From the NCBI GenBank assembly GCA_949747745.1, contig CATKFT010000155.1, positions 1 through 5,616 of the forward strand: DNA of 5,616 bases, given 5' to 3'. The stretch's first letter is position 1. Each line of letters begins with the position of its first letter. A model generated the notes under the pieces. It had not been told where the DNA came from. It searched no databases and saw nothing but the letters and a program-made list of their open reading frames with translations. A program made the position numbers and the translations under genes. Source of the stretch: an uncultured Clostridia bacterium (GTDB lineage Bacteria > Bacillota_A > Clostridia > TANB77 > CAG-508). Shown piece by piece: positions 1 through 5,616 of this stretch.

Positions 1-90
1 GCAGATGTGCATAATTTAAAGAAAACCTTATTTTATAATAATGATATTGATTGTAATATACTTGAAAAATTTATAAACAATAATTTATAG
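1..90 (+). CDS. C-terminal end of an unidentified protein (partial)
   Basis: Reading frame 1 is open from the window edge to a TAG stop at 88-90, giving 29 residues that begin ADVHNLKKTL and end NILEKFINNNL. The composition (Lys, Asn, Ile) is typical of a native gene in an AT-rich genome, and the stop is followed by clearly non-coding AT-rich sequence. The fragment is too short to assign a family. Because a DGR repeat-like segment begins about 165 bases downstream, it could be the end of a DGR gene (reverse transcriptase or accessory protein), but no motif in these residues shows that. It could also be unrelated. Confidence 0.5.
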   Translation, partial: ADVHNLKKTLFYNNDIDCNILEKFINNNL

Positions 91-106
91 ATAATGCTTA
101 TATTTC

Positions 107-179
107 AAACTTTATTTTAGCATTAAAATAATAATTAAGTAACACAAGTTAAATATGTTACTTAAATTAAATAAAGTTT
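107..179. repeat. two-tier inverted repeat downstream of the partial gene
   Basis: An outer 11-base perfect inverted repeat pairs 107-117 (aaactttattt) with 169-179 (aaataaagttt). Nested inside it is an 8-base perfect repeat, taagtaac (136-143) with gttactta (157-164), around a 13-base loop. No T-run follows, so it is not a textbook terminator. It could be a weak 3'-end structure of the upstream gene or part of a structured RNA leading into the GC-rich segment. Short AT-rich repeats arise easily by chance in this background. Confidence 0.4.
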
Positions 180-254
180 ATTAGGAATATATCATTTATA
201 AAAAAATATTATTTGTTTATAAAAAGAAGTTAAGTTATCAATTTTAGGGATAAA

Positions 255-380
255 TCAAAGGCTTACCTGCTTCGTGGGGGGAGTTTCAACAACAGTCCCT
301 CTGACAACCCTGTAGCATACCGTGAATACAATTGGGCTAGCAACACTAACACGAACAACGGTTTTCGTCCCGCACTCTAA
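255..380 (+). repeat. DGR template-repeat or orphan variable-repeat segment
   Basis: This island is much richer in GC than its surroundings and uses codons (cgt, ggg, ccc, acc, ctg) unlike the neighbouring genes. In the frame ending at TAA 378-380 it reads AYLLRGGSFNNSPSDNP, then VAYREYNW, then ASNTNTNNGFRPAL. This matches the C-terminal core of formylglycine-generating-enzyme/C-type-lectin-fold proteins diversified by diversity-generating retroelements: RGGS(W/F)NN, a conserved R in the middle, then NNxGFRPA. Many codons are AAC/AAT or one A-substitution away (TAC, GAC, AGC), as expected for an adenine-mutagenised repeat. The frame is blocked by TAA at 231-233 and has no ATG, GTG or TTG start, so it is not a gene by itself. 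A non-coding template repeat fits best. A cut-off variable repeat left from a target gene is the alternative, and the D, Y, S and W substitutions relative to an all-Asn template leave that open. No reverse transcriptase or Avd gene can be seen inside the window. Confidence 0.6.
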
Positions 381-393
381 TATTATTCCAGAT

Positions 394-415
394 TATGTGT
401 TTTACGAAACATATA
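394..415 (+). other. hairpin with TACG tetraloop just 3' of the repeat
   Basis: Bases 394-402 pair with 407-415 (9 bp, one G-T wobble) around the tetraloop tacg (403-406). The hairpin lies 14 bases after the stop codon of the DGR-like segment. In the Bordetella phage DGR a tetraloop hairpin just downstream of the variable repeat promotes retrohoming, so the position is suggestive. The stem here is AT-rich, however, and the functional link is inference only. Confidence 0.35.
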
Positions 416-475
416 CAGTGAAAGTATTAGTATTAAAGAGGTTTATTCCTTCCTAATATAGGTAAAAATGAAGCT

Positions 476-526
476 AAAAGGCATGTATTAGTAGAAAGTT
501 CCAATATATGTGCCTTTTTATTTTAT
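476..526 (+). terminator. intrinsic terminator after the DGR-like region
   Basis: A stem of about 12 bp is formed by aaaggcatgtat and the complementary segment ending tgccttt, with two G-T wobbles, around a loop of about 17 bases. It is followed on the plus strand by tttttatttt. It would end a rightward transcript covering the repeat at 255-380. Its 3' flank overlaps the stop of the minus-strand SSB-like gene, so it may also help end leftward transcription, although the minus-strand T-run is poor. Confidence 0.65.
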
Positions 527-790
527 AATATTTTAAAACTTTCTACTTCTATGAAGCCATCAGTTAGTAATTTACCTGTTACCATAATTAGACTATCTTT
601 TTGTAAGTTTTTATACATTCTATCAGCAATGTTATTAAATCCTTTTAGTTTTAAATAAATACTATTTGCTGAGTTATAATATGTTTGAACTTTTAAAACT
701 GTACTTGCTACTGCAAATTTATTGGGTTCAATTAAAAAACCATAATTAATGTCAGTTAAAATTTTACCGGATTCCAAAAAACATATTCAT
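523..790 (-). CDS. short SSB-like OB-fold protein, needs +1 shift at CGG
   Basis: The main frame reads GKILTDINYGFLIEP ... VKVQ-like strand ... SIYLKLKGFNNIADRMYKNL, then KDSLIMVTGKLLTDG and IEVESFKIL. This follows the bacterial single-stranded-DNA-binding OB fold: the 'G(R/K)L..D' first strand, a 'KGSLV.VEGRL' turn and a 'VE.F..L' last strand. The frame has only a TTG start (777) with no ribosome site at a suitable distance. An ATG at 790 (another at 784), preceded by aaaaggg (801-807), starts a different frame reading MNMFFGI and then CGG TAA. Skipping the C at 769 joins them as MNMFFGI-GKILTDI, which matches the usual SSB start MNxVxLIGRL. The joined product is 88 residues. It ends at the OB fold and lacks the linker and acidic DDxPF-type tail of housekeeping SSB, so it is probably an accessory or mobile-element-type SSB. 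It may be a pseudogene if CGG is not recoded. Confidence 0.7.
767..769 (-). other. candidate +1 recoding site, CGG followed by TAA
   Basis: In the frame of the ATG at 790 the codons are ATC CGG TAA. Dropping the C at 769 gives ATC GGT AAA and enters the long OB-fold frame with a Gly at the position where SSB proteins have the Gly of IGRL. Confidence 0.55.
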
Positions 791-800
791 TCTAAACCAA

Positions 801-823
801 CCCTTTTCTATTAATATAGTATA
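801..823 (-). promoter_or_regulatory. ribosome site and possible -10 of the SSB-like gene
   Basis: On the minus strand aaaaggg (807-801) stands 10 bases before the ATG at 790, and this decides for that ATG over the TTG at 777. Upstream of it, TATACT (823-818) or the abutting TATATT (818-813) could be a -10 box. No convincing -35 is visible. Confidence 0.4.
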
Positions 824-889
824 AAACAAAACAAACACGAAAAATGTCGTAATTTGTAAAAAACATTATATATTAACCAACATATTGAT

Positions 890-959
890 AAAATTTTCAG
901 GGTGATTTCATCAAATATTACTTTTTGTAATAATCGATGAAATTATCCTGTAAAATTTT
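890..959. repeat. 70-base near-perfect hairpin in divergent intergenic region
   Basis: Bases 890-912 pair with 936-959: 23 pairs, two of them G-T, with one bulged T at 951. Inside, tattac (916-921) pairs with gtaata (927-932) around a ttttt loop (922-926), so almost the whole 70 bases fold back. The genes on either side (523-790 minus and 1037-1948 plus) are transcribed away from it, so it ends neither. It may be a cruciform or operator, a small structured RNA, or a short palindromic repeat element. Confidence 0.6.
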
Positions 960-969
960 TAAAAACACT

Positions 970-997
970 ACTAAAAAAATATTTTTTAGTGTATAAT
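970..997 (+). promoter_or_regulatory. promoter -10 with overlapping palindrome, upstream of deacetylase
   Basis: A perfect TATAAT stands at 992-997, about 40 bases before the start at 1037. Directly upstream, 970-990 (actaaaaaaatatttttta plus gt) is a 21-base palindrome that is perfect except at its centre and fills the spacer. No good -35 is present at the usual distance, so the promoter may depend on a protein bound at the palindrome, or use the A/T-tract as an UP-like element. Confidence 0.5.
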
Positions 998-1036
998 AGT
1001 CATATAAATTACAAAATTCGATAAAAGGTGACTAAA

Positions 1037-1948
1037 ATGTTATATGATTTAATTGAGGTAGAACCTAAAGTTAATAAGAAAAAAATTGCTATTGTTTGTG
1101 CGATAGCTTTAATTGTGATATTAATTTGTATTGGTGCAGGAATCTATTTTGCTAAGGTACATAAAAAAGGTTTTTTTAAAAATGAACTTGATGAAAATAC
1201 TATTATACAAAATATTGGAGAAAATAAAGGTGAAACAGAAAAAACTAGTGGGATAAAAACAAAACATATTGCAAAAGTTAATATGAAGCCTAAATTTACA
1301 GATGTAGGAAAAGAATTAATGAATAACTTATATCATTCAGAAGAAAAAGTAGTGTACTTAACTTTTGATGATGGACCTTCTAAATCTGTAACACCTCTTA
1401 TATTAGATTTATTAAAAAAGGAAAATATAAAAGCAACATTTTTTGTATTAGGTTTAAGAGTAAAGCAAAATCCAGAAATTTTAAAAAGAGCATATGAAGA
1501 AGGACACTATATAGCAAACCATGGATATTCACATGTATATGGTCAAATTTATTTAAGTTCTACATCTGTACTTGATGAATATAATAAAACAAAAGAGGCT
1601 GTACAAAATGTACTAGGAGTAGATTATGATGGACACTTATTTAGGTTTCCAGGAGGTTCTACAGGAGGAAAATATAAAAACATAAAAAAAGAAGCAAAAG
1701 ATATATTAAGCCAAAATAATATTGCATATGTAGATTGGAATGCGTTAAGTAATGATGCAGCAGGAGCAAAAACAAAAGAAGCGATAATTGAAAATACAAA
1801 ATCTACTGTTGGAGAAAAAAAATCAGTAGTAATTTTAATGCATGATGCAGGAGATAAAATTTTAACTTATGAAGCATTGCCGGAAATTATTGCGTACCTA
1901 AGAGAAAAGGGATATGTATTCAAAAATTTTTATAGTGTAATAAAATAA
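1037..1948 (+). CDS. membrane-anchored polysaccharide (peptidoglycan-type) deacetylase, CE4
   Basis: This 303-residue protein has a short basic N-terminus (KVNKKK, 11-16), one transmembrane segment (about 17-39) and a linker. A NodB/CE4 deacetylase domain follows from about residue 104 to the end. All five CE4 motifs are present: TFDDGP (109-114, catalytic and metal Asp 111 and 112), NHGYSH (161-166, metal His 162 and 166), RFPGGS (203-208), VDWN (232-235) and LMHD (267-270). The enzyme should hydrolyse N-acetyl groups from an envelope polymer outside the membrane. Peptidoglycan GlcNAc is the usual substrate of this layout (PgdA-like), giving lysozyme resistance, but the substrate cannot be read from the sequence. 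The ATG at 1037 is chosen because AAGGTG (1025-1030) lies 6 bases before it. The in-frame GTG at 1028 is part of that ribosome site. No clear terminator separates it from the next gene, which has its own promoter. Confidence 0.9.
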   Translation: MLYDLIEVEPKVNKKKIAIVCAIALIVILICIGAGIYFAKVHKKGFFKNELDENTIIQNIGENKGETEKTSGIKTKHIAKVNMKPKFTDVGKELMNNLYHSEEKVVYLTFDDGPSKSVTPLILDLLKKENIKATFFVLGLRVKQNPEILKRAYEEGHYIANHGYSHVYGQIYLSSTSVLDEYNKTKEAVQNVLGVDYDGHLFRFPGGSTGGKYKNIKKEAKDILSQNNIAYVDWNALSNDAAGAKTKEAIIENTKSTVGEKKSVVILMHDAGDKILTYEALPEIIAYLREKGYVFKNFYSVIK

Positions 1949-1951
1949 CTC

Positions 1952-1980
1952 TTGACATATATAAAATTTAGCAATAAAAT
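1952..1980 (+). promoter_or_regulatory. strong sigma-A promoter of the aldolase unit
   Basis: A perfect -35 TTGACA (1952-1957), a 17-base spacer and a -10 TAAAAT (1975-1980) lie immediately after the deacetylase stop. Transcription would start near 1987. The leader is about 24 bases and contains AGGAGG (1999-2004), 6 bases before the ATG at 2011. This is the strongest promoter and ribosome-site pair in the window, as expected for a glycolytic gene. Confidence 0.8.
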
Positions 1981-1998
1981 ATAGTAAGAAAAAAGTAA

Positions 1999-2943
<945 letters not shown>

Positions 2944-2978
2944 ATAAATTTAAAAATTAAAAAAAGGGGAGAAAAACA

Positions 2979-3539
2979 ATGAAAAAATCAATGAAACTAA
3001 TTGTACTAATGATTATTATGGTAATGGGAGTGGTAACTCTAACAGGATGTGGAAATGAGGCAAAAACAGAGGACATATCAAGTTTAGCTGTATATACAGC
3101 AGATGAAAACATGGAAGGATATACAAAATGTGAAGCTATGGAAGGTGTAGAATTCTATTATCCAGAAAACTATACATCAGTAGGAAAAGCTACACAACCA
3201 GCATACATGGATCCAGAAATAATGGGAGCAAGTGTAAATCTTGTATCTGAAAAATTTCCTAGTTCATTTTCATTTGAAGGATACATAGATGCATCTATAG
3301 CAGGAGTAAAACAACAAATGACAATAGAAGGAGACATAAATAAAGAATATATAAACTTAAATGGAAGAAAAGCTGCTAAATTAGATTATGTAGCAACAAG
3401 CCAAGGTCAAAAAATGCAAGTAGAACAAGTTATAATTCTAAAAGATGATAAAGTGTTCTTATTAACAGCAGGATCATTAGTAGCTGATAAAGATGCATTT
3501 GCACCAAAAATGGAAAAAATTATAAAATCATTTAAATAA
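2979..3539 (+). CDS. lipoprotein with PsbP/DcrB-like domain
   Basis: This 186-residue protein starts with a basic, Met/Ile/Val-rich signal peptide and a lipobox LTGC with Cys 24, so it should be exported by Sec, lipidated and anchored on the outer face of the membrane. The mature part has the pattern of small PsbP/DcrB-like (Mog1-fold) lipoproteins: GVEFYYPENY (about 55-64), a MxxNLV-type strand (SVNLVSEKF), a helix FEGYIDASIAGVKQQM, NGRKAAKLDY, a basic-hydrophobic strand with VEQVIILKDDKVFLLT and a terminal helix ending IIKSFK. The exact role of these proteins is mostly unknown, and the family call rests on the pattern only. The ribosome site AGGGGAG (2965-2971) lies 7 bases before the ATG. 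It follows fba by 35 bases and ends at a terminator, so it is probably the second gene of that unit. Confidence 0.8.
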   Translation: MKKSMKLIVLMIIMVMGVVTLTGCGNEAKTEDISSLAVYTADENMEGYTKCEAMEGVEFYYPENYTSVGKATQPAYMDPEIMGASVNLVSEKFPSSFSFEGYIDASIAGVKQQMTIEGDINKEYINLNGRKAAKLDYVATSQGQKMQVEQVIILKDDKVFLLTAGSLVADKDAFAPKMEKIIKSFK

Positions 3540-3547
3540 AAATTAGT

Positions 3548-3588
3548 AAAAAGCATTGTAGTCTAGTTGTAGATACAATGCTTTTTTA
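3548..3588 (+). terminator. intrinsic terminator of the fba-lipoprotein unit
   Basis: A 13-bp perfect stem pairs aaaaagcattgta (3548-3560) with tacaatgcttttt (3574-3586), with a 13-base loop and a T-run built into the 3' arm. It starts 8 bases after the lipoprotein stop. Confidence 0.9.
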
Positions 3589-3615
3589 TAAAAATAGTTA
3601 CATTTAATGAAAAGA

Positions 3616-3638
3616 TTTTTACTATATAATAGTAAAAA
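3616..3638. promoter_or_regulatory. 10-bp palindrome containing a TATAAT box
   Basis: tttttactat (3616-3625) and atagtaaaaa (3629-3638) form a perfect inverted repeat with a 3-base spacer. A TATAAT (3625-3630) sits in the centre. The plus-strand half resembles the -10 region before the deacetylase (983-1000): both read TTTTTA, two or three variable bases, TATAATAGT. No reading frame starts close downstream, so this may be a distal promoter or operator for the pilin-like gene. Confidence 0.4.
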
Positions 3639-3708
3639 AGAATAAGAAGTAATTATCGACTAAAACTATTATTTATTAAGAAAAGATGAAATAATTATGT
3701 GATATGTA

Positions 3709-3736
3709 TTGACATAGCTCCTTCCTAAAGTATAAA
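3709..3736 (+). promoter_or_regulatory. sigma-A promoter of the pilin-like gene
   Basis: TTGACA (3709-3714), a 16-base spacer and TATAAA (3731-3736) match the consensus closely; TAAAAT at 3733-3738 with an 18-base spacer is an alternative register. The untranslated leader to the ATG at 3825 would be about 80 bases, AT-rich and without an evident riboswitch fold. Confidence 0.65.
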
Positions 3737-3824
3737 ATGTAAACAATAAGCATTTAGGACAAAAAGTAAAAATGTATATACTGATACTTAAAAGAAAAAT
3801 AAAAAATGGAGGAACTAAAGAAAG

Positions 3825-4494
3825 ATGAAAAAATTTGAAGAAAAGGGTATAACACTAATAGCACTTATGATAACGGTGATTGTATTATTAATACTTGCAG
3901 GAGTAACATTAAGTCTAACACTACGGAGAAAGAGGGATATTTAAAACAGCAACTGAAGCAGGTTTAAAAACAGAAAGAGCAGATATAATAGAAAAAGCTA
4001 AACTAGAAATAGCAGATGTGCAAACAGGTAATATGGGAACATTTACAGAGAAAGAATTGGTAGAAATATTAAATAAATATGGAACATTATCAGATAATAA
4101 TGAAGAAACAATACTAGATAAAATATTAACTACAAGTGATAAAAGGCATGAAATAAAGGTAAGTGAAATATGGGATAATTCTTTTGATAAAGAGAAAGTT
4201 ATATTTACATTAGAAATAAAAGGTTTTGGTGGCAATATTTCTAGTAACATTTATGGACCATTTGAAAAGGAGGCATCTTTAACATGGCAAGAATTTATTA
4301 AAGAATTCACAGACAATACAGATTATTTTTGGAATGATACTGAGTTTTCAGCAGCCATTGGTGGCTTTACTCATGGAAATGGTTATCTGCTTTTTTGTGG
4401 TTCTAATTCTTCTACTGCAGGCATATGGTTTGCACCAATTTTGGATACAAAAGGTGAAAATGTAAAATTAGATGATATAATAACTTCACGGTGA
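3825..4494 (+). CDS. type IV pilin-like secreted protein, needs +1 shift at CGG
   Basis: The ATG at 3825 (GGAGG at 3808-3812, a long 12-base spacing) starts MKKFEEKG, followed by ITLIALMITVIVLLILAGVT. This is a class III leader: a basic stretch, a cleavage Gly 8 and one hydrophobic helix that lacks the usual Glu+5, as in the GITLIALVITIIVLLILAGVT family of clostridial pilin-like proteins. The frame then meets CGG (3924-3926) and stops at 3942-3944 after 39 residues. Skipping C3924 continues as SLTL-GERGIFKTATEAGLKT and on into KAKLEIADVQ and a globular domain, exactly the usual GENGIF.TA continuation of this family. The joined product is 222 residues. Its last codon before TGA is a second in-frame CGG (4489-4491); a shift there would extend the protein by 12 residues (GEYKMGEYEKMM) to TGA 4526-4528. 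The distal part (WFAPILDTKGENVKLDDI) is not recognised. A prepilin peptidase would process it, but its partner genes are not in the window. It is a pseudogene if CGG is not recoded. Confidence 0.75.
3924..3926 (+). other. candidate +1 recoding site, CTA CGG AGA
   Basis: The pilin leader frame reads ACA CTA CGG AGA. Dropping C3924 gives CTA GGA GAA AGA GGG ATA TTT, the conserved (T)LGExGIF of this family. The downstream frame is closed by TAA at 3916-3918, so the two frames can only be joined within 3919-3941, and CGG lies in that interval. Confidence 0.6.
4489..4491 (+). other. candidate +1 recoding site at the gene end, CGG followed by TGA
   Basis: The pilin-like frame ends ACT TCA CGG TGA. 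Dropping C4489 gives TCA GGT GAA TAT AAA and 12 extra residues before TGA 4526-4528. The support is only the analogy with the other three CGG codons; no conserved motif tests the extension. Confidence 0.35.
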
Positions 4495-4574
4495 ATATAA
4501 AATGGGAGAATATGAAAAGATGATGTGAAAGAGCAAAGTAAAAAATTATTGAAGTAAAAAAGTGATTTTTTGAT

Positions 4575-4617
4575 AAAATGGTTAATTCAAAAAAGTTGAA
4601 TAAACCATTTTCTTTTT
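4575..4617. terminator. terminator between convergent pilin-like and CDF genes
   Basis: aaaatggttaattcaa (4575-4590) pairs with ttgaataaaccatttt (4596-4611), 16 positions with one mismatch, around the loop aaaag. Cttttt follows on the plus strand. It serves the pilin-like gene and lies directly beyond the stop of the minus-strand transporter (4619), so it may work in both directions, though the minus-strand T-run is weaker. Confidence 0.8.
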
Positions 4618-4618
4618 G

Positions 4619-5477
4619 CTATATAGGATTAACATGAATAATAGTTCTATAAACCTTATCAAGTTTAGTTATATCATTTTCCAAAGAATCAGCTAAGTTA
4701 TGGCTATTAAAAGTAGACATATTTCCATCAACATATATTGTAATAACTACGATATATTGATACCCAACAGGAGTAGATGAAATAGCATCTATTTTTTTTA
4801 TATCTTTATAAGAGTAAGCTAAATCTAAAATCATTTTTTCAGTATCGCTATCAATAGAAATATCCATTAAAACATTGCAACTTTCCATTAGGATAGTAAA
4901 TCCAGTATAACAAATCCAAATTGATATTCCGAATTCCTACAATTCCATCAAATAAATAGAAACCATATATTCCAAATAAAATTGAAATAAAAGTACAAGT
5001 TGTTACAATACAGTCATTTCTATGGTCTTTCATATTAGCTTCTAATAAAATATTATTATATTTTTTTGCTAAAGTTTTAGTGTATAAATATAATAAAAAT
5101 TTAACTAAAATAGTAGTAATACAAACTATAATTAATAACCAAGAAAAAGTAAATGTTTCTTTATATACTAAAGACATAATTGAGTCATATAAAAGTTTTA
5201 TACCAACAAAAATCATAGAAATACTAATAAATAAAGAAAATATATATTCAGCTTTTCCATGGCCAAAATTATGTGTTTTATCATTTGGTTCACTTGCAAT
5301 TTTGTTACCAATAAAAGTCATTAGTGATGCAAAAATGTCTCCTGCACTATTTGCAGCATCTGCAATCATAGATTGACTATTGAAACTAATACCAACAATA
5401 GTCTTTATAATAAGTAAAAAAATATTTCCTATAATACCTAAAATACCAGCACGTTTTGCGCTATCATATCGTTCCAT
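4619..5477 (-). CDS. cation diffusion facilitator, MntE-like, needs +1 shift at CGG
   Basis: This is a membrane antiporter of the CDF family that exports divalent metal. The N-terminal frame from ATG 5477 gives MERYDSAKRAGILGIIGN, then TM helices. TM2 holds ADAANSAGD (Asn 43 and Asp 47), the loop holds HNFGHGKAEY (69-78), and TM5 holds MKDHRND (Asp 151 and Asp 155). An Asn-Asp/Asp-Asp site is that described for manganese-type CDFs such as pneumococcal MntE, unlike the His-Asp set of zinc exporters. At codon CGG (4931-4929) the frame derails into a non-homologous tail. Skipping C4931 gives LFDGIVGI-GISIWICYTG, TM6 and a complete cytoplasmic metal-binding domain ending YRTIIHVNPI. The joined product is 285 residues, normal for the family. 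The start at 5477 is supported by AAAGGAAC just upstream and a promoter at 5509-5537; an in-frame ATG at 5537 would overlap that promoter. It is a pseudogene if CGG is not recoded. Confidence 0.85.
4929..4931 (-). other. candidate +1 recoding site, ATT CGG AAT
   Basis: The CDF frame reads GGA ATT CGG AAT on the minus strand. Dropping C4931 gives GGA ATT GGA ATA TCA ATT TGG, restoring DGIVGIGISIWI at the start of TM6. Both flanking parts are clearly one CDF protein. Confidence 0.65.
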
Positions 5478-5508
5478 AAAAAGTTCCTTTCTTTGTAAAA
5501 TACTAAAA

Positions 5509-5537
5509 TATATAAGGATAAAAATTGTTTCTTTCAA
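5509..5537 (-). promoter_or_regulatory. sigma-A promoter of the CDF gene
   Basis: On the minus strand TTGAAA (5537-5532), a 17-base spacer and TATATA (5514-5509) form a good promoter, about 31 bases before the ATG at 5477. The short leader leaves no room for a manganese riboswitch of the yybP-ykoY type between this promoter and the gene. The remaining sequence to the window edge (5538-5616) is AT-rich and shows no further feature. Confidence 0.6.
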
Positions 5538-5616
5538 ATTACTATCTTTATATCTAATTTATGTAATAAATATTATTATAACACAAAAATAATATAAAGA
5601 ATAGAATAAATAAAAA

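Noticed and set aside
775..777. TTG as the start of the SSB-like protein
   Set aside because: No ribosome site stands at the right distance, and it would remove the conserved MNxxxxIG beginning that the CGG-shifted reading from ATG 790 supplies.
1028..1030. GTG start for the deacetylase
   Set aside because: This GTG is part of the AAGGTG ribosome site for the ATG at 1037.
4018..4020. GTG as the start of a separate gene
   Set aside because: The frame continues upstream to 3925 with the conserved GERGIFKTATEAG segment of pilin-like proteins, and no ribosome site precedes the GTG.
3921..4250. Open minus-strand frame of 109 codons
   Set aside because: It is antisense to the pilin-like gene, Ser/Leu-rich as expected of the reverse of Lys/Glu-rich coding sequence, and has no promoter or ribosome site.
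4529..4558. Possible remnant coding tail (DDVKEQSKKLLK then TAA) after the pilin-like gene
   Set aside because: It would need a further shift in an AAAA run with no homology to support it. It is too short to call.
4556..4571. aaaaaa-gtga-tttttt mini-hairpin as a terminator of the pilin-like gene
   Set aside because: The stem is only six A-T pairs. The much stronger stem at 4575-4611 follows directly.
5080..5592. Two plus-strand open frames (5080-5376 and 5380-5592)
   Set aside because: Both are antisense to the CDF transporter or its promoter region. Their hydrophobic content mirrors the membrane helices of the opposite strand.

Overview
The window is strongly AT-rich, and its genes use purine-rich Shine-Dalgarno sites (AGGAGG, AGGGGAG), TTGACA/TAAAAT promoters, a Gram-positive lipobox and a GITLIA-type class III pilin leader. 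Together these point to a low-GC Gram-positive of the class Clostridia, probably a gut-type lineage. The species cannot be named from the sequence.

Layout. Positions 1-90 are the C-terminal end of an unidentified gene. Positions 91-522 hold no complete gene. They carry an unusually GC-rich island (255-380) whose translation reads like the C-terminal variable core of a diversity-generating retroelement (DGR) target protein (RGGSFNN ... NNGFRPAL, then stop). The island has no start codon and is flanked by hairpins and a terminator, so it is most likely a DGR template repeat or an orphan variable repeat. Positions 523-790 (minus) encode a small SSB-like OB-fold protein. The divergent intergenic region 791-1036 contains a 70-base near-perfect hairpin of unknown role. 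Next come a membrane-anchored CE4 polysaccharide deacetylase (1037-1948) and a two-gene unit of class II fructose-bisphosphate aldolase (2011-2943) and a PsbP/DcrB-like lipoprotein (2979-3539), closed by a terminator. A type IV pilin-like gene follows (3825-4494 or 4528), then, convergent on the minus strand, a MntE-like cation diffusion facilitator (4619-5477).

The most striking observation is a shared reading-frame anomaly. Three genes (SSB-like, pilin-like, CDF transporter) are intact and homologous end to end only if one C is skipped. In each case that C is the first base of an in-frame CGG codon, and skipping it leaves a glycine codon (GGT, GGA, GGA). A fourth in-frame CGG is the last sense codon of the pilin gene (CGG TGA); the same rule there removes the stop and adds 12 residues. 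The other three full genes, and all other supported coding sequence here, contain no in-frame CGG, while CGG does occur harmlessly out of frame. This suggests that CGG is not a normal Arg codon in this organism and that CGGN is read with a +1 shift, or as a quadruplet, as Gly. That interpretation is an inference; the four-for-four coincidence is directly visible.

The genes do not form one pathway. They are a mix of glycolysis (fba), envelope modification (deacetylase, lipoprotein, pilin-like protein), metal homeostasis (CDF) and what looks like the edge of a DGR locus.
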